From: a bacterium
GTDB taxonomy: Bacteria; Cyanobacteriota; Vampirovibrionia; Gastranaerophilales; Gastranaerophilaceae
DNA length: 10,795 nt
Direction of reading: 5' to 3'
NCBI GenBank assembly: GCA_004558955.1
Contig: SFZC01000095.1
Coordinates: forward strand, 1-10,795
This document shows, piece after piece, positions 6,094 to 10,795 of the stretch. Each line of letters starts with the position of its first letter. Positions within the stretch are counted from its first letter, which is position 1. A program made the position numbers and the translations under genes. A model generated the notes under the pieces. It was not told where the DNA came from and ran no database searches. It saw only the letters and a program-made list of their open reading frames with translations.

Positions 6094-7896
6094 ATGAAGA
6101 CTAGAGAAAACGTAAGAAATTTTTGTATTATTGCACACATTGACCACGGAAAGTCAACACTTGCCGACCGTTTGCTTGAAAAAACAGGAACAGTAGCAAA
6201 ACGTGATATGCAGGAACAGTTGCTGGATTCAATGGATATTGAGCGTGAACGTGGTATTACTATCAAGTTGAACGCAGCGAGAATGAATTATACGGCACAA
6301 GACGGTAAAAACTATGAATTGAACTTGATTGATACCCCGGGACACGTTGATTTTTCTTACGAAGTTTCCCGTTCGTTGGCTGCGTGCGAAGGAGCTCTTT
6401 TGATTGTTGATGCTACTCAAGGGGTTGAAGCACAAACTTTAGCAAATGTTTATCTTGCGATTGAGCAGAATTTGGAGATTATTCCCGTAATTAATAAAAT
6501 TGACTTGCCGTCAGCAGATGTTGAACGTGTAAGACAAGAAATTGAAGAAATTTTAGGAATTGATGCTTCTATGGCAATTCCTGTCAGTGCCAAAACAGGT
6601 GAAGGTATTGAAGATGTTTTAGAAGCCGTTGTGAATTATATTCCCGCTCCTGTTGATAATTCTGACAAACCTTTGAGAGCTCTAGTATTTGACAGTGTTT
6701 ATGACCAATATTTGGGTACTGTTTGTTATTTCAAAATCGTTGACGGAAGTATGAAACTTGGCGACAAAGTTCGTTTTATGGCTTCAAACAAAGAGTATGA
6801 AATTGTTGAACTGGGTTACCAAACACCTGCAAGAGTTCCAGTTGAAACCTTAACCTGCGGTGATGTAGGATATTTTGCGGGCTCAATCAAGGAATTGACA
6901 AGATTTGTAGGTGATACGGTTACAAATGTTGAAAATCCTGCAAAAGAACCACTTCCCGGGTATAAAGAAGCGTTGCCTATGGTATTTTCAGGCATGTATC
7001 CGGTAGATAATGAGGATTATGGGGATTTAAAAGAGGCTCTTGAAAAATTGAAACTTAACGACAGCAGTATTACTTTTGAACCTGAAACGTCAAGTGCGTT
7101 AGGATTTGGTTTCAGATGCGGCTTTTTGGGAATGCTTCACATGGAAATTGCCCAAGAACGTCTGGAAAGAGAATACAATTTGTCTTTGGTTACAACGGCT
7201 CCGTCTGTTGTGTATAAGGTTCACAAGACAAATGGTGAGGTTGTGGAAATTGACAACCCTGCAAATCTTCCGGCTGCTCAGTATAGAGATTATATTGAAG
7301 AACCTTATGTAAAAGTTCAGATTATTACGCCGAATGAGTTTGTCGGAACTTTAATGGATTTGGCACAAACAAAACGTGGCATATTTATTAATATGACATA
7401 TTTGGACAAAGTTCGTGTGGATTTGGCATATGAAATCCCGCTAAGCGAAGTTATTACTGATTTTTATGACCAGTTGAAGTCAAGAACTAAGGGTTATGCA
7501 AGTTTAGACTATGAATTTAGCGAATATAAAAGGTCAAAACTTGTTAAACTGGATATTATGTTGTCAGGTGATGTGGTTGATGCTTTGTCGGTAATTTGTC
7601 ACGAAGACAGTGCTTTTTATATCGGTCAAAAATTAACATCAAAATTAAAAGAAATTATCCCAAGACAGTTGTTTGAAGTTCCTGTTCAGGCTGCTGTAGG
7701 CGGTAGAGTAATTGCGAGAACCACAATCAAGGCAATGCGAAAAAACGTTTTGGCGAAATGTTACGGTGGTGATATTTCCCGTAAACGTAAATTGTTGGAA
7801 AAACAGAAAAAAGGTAAAAAACGTATGAAATCTGTTGGTAGTGTAGAAGTTCCGCAAGAAGCGTTTATGGCTGTATTAAGTTTGGATGAAGATTAA
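6094..7896 (+). CDS. lepA: elongation factor 4 (LepA/EF-4), ribosomal GTPase
   Basis: EF-4 is a translational GTPase that binds the ribosome and has been linked to back-translocation and to 30S biogenesis. The 600-aa length is standard. The G domain shows all motifs: G1 AHIDHGKST (14-22), G2 threonine in RERGITIK (51-58), G3 DTPGHVDF (80-87), G4 NKID (134-137) and G5 SAK (165-167). EF-G-like beta-barrel and alpha/beta domains follow, including the FGFRCGFLGMLHMEI block, and a basic EF-4-specific C-terminal domain ends near VPQEAFMAVL. The ATG at 6094 matches the family's short N-terminus before the RNFCIIAHIDHG segment. No Shine-Dalgarno precedes it; the -10 lies 7 nt upstream, suggesting leaderless translation. 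The G domain is very close to cyanobacterial LepA as remembered. The stop lies 3 nt from the convergent LuxR-type gene. Confidence 0.97.
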   Translation: MKTRENVRNFCIIAHIDHGKSTLADRLLEKTGTVAKRDMQEQLLDSMDIERERGITIKLNAARMNYTAQDGKNYELNLIDTPGHVDFSYEVSRSLAACEGALLIVDATQGVEAQTLANVYLAIEQNLEIIPVINKIDLPSADVERVRQEIEEILGIDASMAIPVSAKTGEGIEDVLEAVVNYIPAPVDNSDKPLRALVFDSVYDQYLGTVCYFKIVDGSMKLGDKVRFMASNKEYEIVELGYQTPARVPVETLTCGDVGYFAGSIKELTRFVGDTVTNVENPAKEPLPGYKEALPMVFSGMYPVDNEDYGDLKEALEKLKLNDSSITFEPETSSALGFGFRCGFLGMLHMEIAQERLEREYNLSLVTTAPSVVYKVHKTNGEVVEIDNPANLPAAQYRDYIEEPYVKVQIITPNEFVGTLMDLAQTKRGIFINMTYLDKVRVDLAYEIPLSEVITDFYDQLKSRTKGYASLDYEFSEYKRSKLVKLDIMLSGDVVDALSVICHEDSAFYIGQKLTSKLKEIIPRQLFEVPVQAAVGGRVIARTTIKAMRKNVLAKCYGGDISRKRKLLEKQKKGKKRMKSVGSVEVPQEAFMAVLSLDED

Positions 7897-7899
7897 TAT

Positions 7900-8109
7900 T
7901 TAATCAATCAGCCCCAAATTTTTCGCTTCCATAGATATTCCAAGTCTGTTTCTAACACCCATTTTCTTAATAAGAGAGGCTACATGAGCTTTCACTGTGT
8001 GGTGTGTAATCTGTAAAATTTCGGCTATTTCTCTGTTAGTTAAACCTTGCGTGACATATTTCAGGACTTCCAATTCCCTGTTTGTAATGTTTACACTATT
8101 CTTTTCCAT
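7900..8109 (-). CDS. stand-alone LuxR-type (GerE-like) helix-turn-helix regulator
   Basis: The 69-aa product is almost entirely a LuxR C-terminal DNA-binding domain. It shows NITNRELEVL (7-16), the QGLTNREIAEIL scaffold helices (21-32), the TVKAHV recognition segment (38-43), KKMGVRNR (48-55), and a final helix. There is no receiver or sensor domain and no upstream frame that could supply one. Family members of this size, such as GerE of Bacillus (about 74 aa), act as transcription regulators without a sensor. The ATG at 8107-8109 places the domain at the expected distance from the N-terminus; the ribosome binding site is weak (GGA about 10 nt upstream). It is convergent with lepA and divergent from the first LFA-tailed gene, so it could regulate that gene; this is inference from position only. 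Confidence 0.9.
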   Translation of the reverse strand: MEKNSVNITNRELEVLKYVTQGLTNREIAEILQITHHTVKAHVASLIKKMGVRNRLGISMEAKNLGLID

Positions 8110-8369
8110 ACAAAAATTCCGTGAATTACATGACTATAGTAGTATTAAATAGCCCATATTGGTATTAGCCGTTTGGTTAGTGTTTTGTCAGAAAGCCATG
8201 ATACGACATGGTTTTGGGGTGATTAACATTTCTTTACAAATTGAACAAATCACGCAATTTTGGATTTAAAAAATACTTTATATATATACGAGATGGAAAA
8301 TTAAAAGATTGATTAAACACGGTAAATAACACACACAAGTATATGTGAGCAAAAAGGAGATTCGACACA
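8110..8369. other. divergent intergenic region with inverted repeat
   Basis: No gene is seen in these 260 nt. The region holds a 22-nt inverted repeat: AAGCCATG (8193-8200) with CATGGTTT (8207-8214), one G-T wobble and a 6-nt centre. It also holds a TA-rich run (about 8277-8288, TATATATATA) that could supply a -10 for the rightward gene, with only weak -35 candidates (for example TTGGAT about 17 nt upstream). The ribosome binding site AAGGAG (8354-8359) of the rightward gene closes the region. The inverted repeat is a plausible operator for the neighbouring LuxR-type protein, but nothing in the sequence proves it. Confidence 0.4.
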
Positions 8370-8783
8370 ATGGGAACTTTTGACAACGGTATTTCAAAAT
8401 TAAGACAAGGCACTGTTAATGCTTTTGGAAATCTGCGTAAAGTTGTGACAAAACAAGCAGAAAGCATAAGTAAACCTGTTGACGTGAAGGCTGCAGCAGG
8501 AACAGATAAAACACAAAGAGCGGATTTAGATTTCGGATATGGTTTTTTAGGCGTTGAATTATCAAATAAAAAACCTGTAACAAATGCTTCTGAAGCACTT
8601 ACTACAGCACAGGCTGCCGCTCCTGAGTTTGGTCGTTGGCAAGGTCAATATGAATTGAGTGATCCTCAACAGGCAATAAAAGATTTAGGATATTATACAA
8701 ATATTCAAGATGTTGCAAAAAATATGCAAACACCGGAAAAAAATGACTTTTACGGTCAAGAATTTTCACAACTTTTTGCATAG
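8370..8783 (+). CDS. 137-aa protein of unknown function, LFA-tailed paralog A
   Basis: The family is not recognised. The ATG is preceded by AAGGAG (8354-8359) at a 10-nt spacing, and a strong terminator follows the stop, so this is a self-contained transcription unit. The 137-aa product has no signal peptide or membrane segment. The N-terminal 40 residues can form a basic amphipathic helix, the middle (41-85) is Ala/Thr-rich and probably disordered, and the C-terminal third holds a motif block: FG-x-W (87-90), ELSD (95-98), AI (102-103), LGY (106-108), VA (115-116), and a final F-S-Q-LFA (132-137). The same ordered block occurs in the next gene, which is also exactly 137 aa. The divergent LuxR-type gene is its left neighbour. 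Confidence 0.8.
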   Translation: MGTFDNGISKLRQGTVNAFGNLRKVVTKQAESISKPVDVKAAAGTDKTQRADLDFGYGFLGVELSNKKPVTNASEALTTAQAAAPEFGRWQGQYELSDPQQAIKDLGYYTNIQDVAKNMQTPEKNDFYGQEFSQLFA

Positions 8784-8815
8784 TCGAAATTGAAAATCTC
8801 ACATATATACGATAG

Positions 8816-8847
8816 AGCCGATTTTATTAAAATCGGCTTTTTATTTT
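8816..8847 (+). terminator. intrinsic terminator of paralog A
   Basis: AGCCGATTTT (8816-8825) and AAAATCGGCT (8829-8838) form a perfect 10-bp stem with a 3-nt loop, followed by TTTTTATTTT. It lies 33 nt after the stop codon of the first 137-aa gene. Its CCGAT core and tail resemble the terminator of the second 137-aa gene. Confidence 0.95.
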
Positions 8848-8866
8848 GAAATAATAATTAAAATTG

Positions 8867-8921
8867 CTTGATTTTTAATCTTTTCAGAATGACAAAATGC
8901 TTTGTTGCTATACCAATCAAG
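8867..8921. repeat. nested inverted repeat between the two paralogs
   Basis: CTTGATT (8867-8873) and AATCAAG (8915-8921) are exact inverted repeats flanking 41 nt. Inside them, ACAAA (8892-8896) pairs with TTTGT (8901-8905). The enclosed string ttttcagaatga (8881-8892) is identical to 171-182 at the left end of the window, which suggests remnants of one dispersed intergenic repeat. Confidence 0.35.
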
Positions 8922-8940
8922 GTTGAAACTTACTCATTCA

Positions 8941-8982
8941 TGTAAACAAATGTAACAAAAAATAAGAAAATTTTGTCTTATT
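8941..8982. repeat. tandem decamers followed by a 22-bp palindrome
   Basis: Two near-identical 10-mers, TGTAAACAAA (8941-8950) and TGTAACAAAA (8951-8960), abut an imperfect palindrome with exact 7-bp arms AATAAGA (8961-8967) and TCTTATT (8976-8982). The cluster lies 63 to 105 nt upstream of the second 137-aa gene's ATG, just before its probable promoter (TATATT at 9014-9019). This is a typical operator position. Confidence 0.4.
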
Positions 8983-9045
8983 GCTAAAGATTCTTAAAAA
9001 TCATGCCGTAACTTATATTGTAAGTAAGCAATAAGGAGAACCGAA

Positions 9046-9459
9046 ATGTCAATCAAATTTAATGATTTCAATAACGGTTATAATAATTACAATTTAAGAA
9101 TTACCAAATCAAATGCAAAGGAAACTGAAAAAGTTGCTCAGGAAGAAGTTAAAGACGTTGCTTCTGACGTTGTATTCAAAGGTTTGGACGATGATAGAGA
9201 TTTGTTAGCACAAAAATCACAATATGTGTATGTTTCTCAATTCGGTAATTTCTCTTTGGAAAATAAAGAAATCGCTGATGAAACAAACGCTATTTTGGCA
9301 AGTTTGGGTTATAACTACAAGGTTTCTGCTCAACAAGTTGCCAGTGTTACAACAGGATTAAATGAAACAGTCCTTCCCGGGTTGAAAAGAGCCGAAGACG
9401 GTGCGGTTGCTGCTCATATTCAAGACCCTAACGGACCTTTCGCAGATTTATTTGCATAA
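9046..9459 (+). CDS. 137-aa protein of unknown function, LFA-tailed paralog B
   Basis: The family is not recognised. The ATG follows AAGGAG (9033-9038) at 7-nt spacing, so the start is firm. The 137-aa product is acidic and soluble, with no signal peptide. It has an Asn/Tyr-rich N-terminus (NDFNNGYNNYN, 6-16), a Lys/Glu helix (20-40), and then the motif block shared with the upstream gene: FG-x-F (66-69), EIAD (75-78), AI (82-83), LGY (87-89), VA (98-99), and a final F-A-D-LFA (132-137). A probable -10 (TATATT, 9014-9019) and a repeat cluster lie upstream, and an intrinsic terminator lies downstream. It is therefore transcribed separately from its paralog although the two are adjacent. Confidence 0.82.
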   Translation: MSIKFNDFNNGYNNYNLRITKSNAKETEKVAQEEVKDVASDVVFKGLDDDRDLLAQKSQYVYVSQFGNFSLENKEIADETNAILASLGYNYKVSAQQVASVTTGLNETVLPGLKRAEDGAVAAHIQDPNGPFADLFA

Positions 9460-9494
9460 AATAAAACCCCTAACGCACTTAATTTGACATTTTG

Positions 9495-9527
9495 AAACCG
9501 ATTTTTAGCAAGTCGGTTTTTATTTTG
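9495..9527 (+). terminator. intrinsic terminator of paralog B
   Basis: AAACCGATTT (9495-9504) and AAGTCGGTTT (9510-9519) form a 10-bp stem with one T-G wobble and a 5-nt loop, followed by TTTTTATTTT. It lies 36 nt after the second 137-aa gene and separates it from dnaG. Confidence 0.9.
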
Positions 9528-9591
9528 TCCTGAAATTTGTAATACAAAAATATGATATTTTTCTAAAACCGTTTAATTAACCTTTTATTGG

Positions 9592-9600
9592 TGTTACAAT
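9592..9600 (+). promoter_or_regulatory. extended -10 of dnaG, predicted leaderless
   Basis: TACAAT (9595-9600) is preceded by TGT, giving an extended -10. The dnaG ATG begins at 9607, 6 nt after the hexamer, where the transcript itself would be expected to begin. No Shine-Dalgarno lies between them. The -35 region is weak (TTTAAT at 9572-9577). Confidence 0.5.
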
Positions 9601-9606
9601 GCTAAT

Positions 9607-10795
9607 ATGGTTACCTCGTGGGATGAATTAATACAACAGATAAAAGACAGACTGGATATAGTGGAAGTTGTATCCCGTGAAGTTGTCTTAAAACAGCGTG
9701 GTAAGCAGTATTGGGGCTTGTGTCCGTTTCACAAGGATAAAAATCCGTCTTTTTGTGTAACTCCGAACATGGGGATTTACAAGTGTTTCAGTTGCGGTGA
9801 AACAGGTGATGCTTTGAAGTTCATCATGAAAACCCGTAATATCGAGTTTAAAGATTTAATCCTTGAACTTGCGGACAGGTTTGATTTAGAAGTTCCGCAA
9901 TCTCACAAATCCTCTAACGAAGGTTCTATTAAAGAATTAAAAGAGCAAATGCTTGCAGCAACAATGGTTTCTGCCGAAATGTATCATGATTTGTTGTTGA
10001 GAAATAAAGATGCGGGAACTGATTTTGCCATGAAATACCTTACAAACAGAGGAATTTCAATGGACATTATCAAGAAATTTCATCTTGGTATGGCTCCGAA
10101 AAAATATACTTATCTTTATGATGAATTGAAACGTGATTTTTCTGTTGAAGTGCTTGAAAAAGCAGGACTTATCCACAAACGTGAAGACCATTATGTTGAC
10201 AGGTTTTACGACAGGTTGATTATTCCTATTCAGAATGAGAACGGGGATTTTGTCGCATTTGGTGCAAGAACTTTTGAAAAAGACAAACAGCCAAAATATT
10301 TAAACTCTTCGGATTCTTTGATTTATAACAAGGGAAAACTTTTGTACGGTTTATACACGGCAAAAGAGGCAATAAAAGAAAACGATTCGGTAGTGCTAAT
10401 GGAAGGTTATTTTGATGTAATTTCTTCTCAGGCTCACGGAATTGAAAACTGTGTTGCTGCGTGTGGAACTTCTTTAACGACAGACCATGTGAAGCTTTTA
10501 TCTCGCTATACAAAATCAAGAAGAATTTATTTGTCGTTTGATACGGATTCTGCGGGACAAAAGGCAACTTCTCGCGGGGCTCAGATTATTAAAGATGTTT
10601 TTGCCGGTTTGGGTGATGTTAAAGAATTTGACGAAAGTTTTGTATCGTCCGATAAGGACCGTTATGCTTGCGAAATTAGGGTAGTTGCTCCGCCTGAGGG
10701 TAAAGATCCTGACGAATTTATACGTTCTGTCGGTGCAGATGCTTATAAAATGTATATGGAGCAGGCTCCGTTATTTATTGATTTTAAATTGAACA
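9607..10795 (+). CDS. dnaG: DNA primase DnaG, 3' end beyond window
   Basis: DnaG synthesises RNA primers for replication. The first 396 codons are present and open to the window edge, so the helicase-binding C-terminal domain is missing only because the window ends. The zinc-binding domain shows C39-x2-H42 and C60-x2-C63. The RNA polymerase domain contains DRFYDRLIIPI (198-208), and the TOPRIM catalytic motifs are EGYFD (E266) and FDTDSAG (D312, D314), followed by PEGKDPDEF. Between the TOPRIM DxD and that last motif, about 15 residues (around 339-355, KEFDESFVSSDKDRY) look inserted compared with E. coli DnaG as remembered. The ATG at 9607 fits the normal N-terminus; an ATG at 9599 is in another frame and soon stops. 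No Shine-Dalgarno is present. Confidence 0.96.
   Translation, partial: MVTSWDELIQQIKDRLDIVEVVSREVVLKQRGKQYWGLCPFHKDKNPSFCVTPNMGIYKCFSCGETGDALKFIMKTRNIEFKDLILELADRFDLEVPQSHKSSNEGSIKELKEQMLAATMVSAEMYHDLLLRNKDAGTDFAMKYLTNRGISMDIIKKFHLGMAPKKYTYLYDELKRDFSVEVLEKAGLIHKREDHYVDRFYDRLIIPIQNENGDFVAFGARTFEKDKQPKYLNSSDSLIYNKGKLLYGLYTAKEAIKENDSVVLMEGYFDVISSQAHGIENCVAACGTSLTTDHVKLLSRYTKSRRIYLSFDTDSAGQKATSRGAQIIKDVFAGLGDVKEFDESFVSSDKDRYACEIRVVAPPEGKDPDEFIRSVGADAYKMYMEQAPLFIDFKLN

Noticed and set aside
8941..8982. CRISPR-like repeat
   Set aside because: There are only two adjacent 10-mers and one palindrome, with no spacers or regular repeat unit.
10226..10567. Minus-strand 113-aa frame
   Set aside because: It is an antisense shadow of dnaG; the plus strand carries the unambiguous primase motifs.

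Overview
The window is AT-rich bacterial chromosome dominated by housekeeping genes. It contains a DNA polymerase III sliding clamp (dnaN), elongation factor 4 (lepA), the 5' part of DNA primase (dnaG), and a five-gene operon headed by a large secreted TPR protein. The LepA sequence, especially its GTPase domain (for example the ERERGITIKL block and the stretch after DTPGHVDFSYEVSRSL), reads like the cyanobacterial family as I remember it. Together with the low GC, this suggests a non-photosynthetic cyanobacterial relative such as Gastranaerophilales/Melainabacteria. That assignment is an inference from memory, not a search result.

Left part, minus strand (about 1-5568): positions 1-224 hold no complete gene but contain a nested palindromic element. 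dnaN (225-1346) has its own -10 and a strong ribosome binding site. A tightly packed operon then runs leftwards from 5568 to 1455. Its genes, in transcription order, are a secreted TPR protein, a small secreted protein, a cysteine-rich C_GCAxxG_C_C family protein, a CrcB/Fluc fluoride channel, and an endonuclease IV-like TIM-barrel protein. Junctions are overlapping or nearly so (1-nt gap, 17-nt gap, TAATG overlap, 17-nt overlap), which suggests translational coupling.

Middle part, plus strand (about 5569-7896): a 52-aa orphan protein (5840-5998) has a clear promoter, Shine-Dalgarno site and intrinsic terminator. lepA follows, and its ATG lies 7 nt downstream of a good -10 hexamer with no Shine-Dalgarno, so its mRNA may be leaderless. 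lepA converges, with a 3-nt gap, on a minus-strand gene for a free-standing LuxR-type DNA-binding domain.

Right part, plus strand (about 8110-10795): two adjacent genes encode unrecognised proteins of exactly 137 aa. They share a spaced motif set and a C-terminal F-x-x-LFA ending, so they look like diverged tandem paralogs, and each has a similar CCGAT-type terminator. Between them are several inverted and direct repeats. The window ends inside dnaG (from 9607), which also appears to have a leaderless start.

I see no defence system, CRISPR array, tRNA, rRNA or insertion sequence. The most unusual material is the LFA-tailed protein pair with its repeat-rich upstream region, the leaderless housekeeping starts, the palindromic element at the left end, and the 52-aa orphan.
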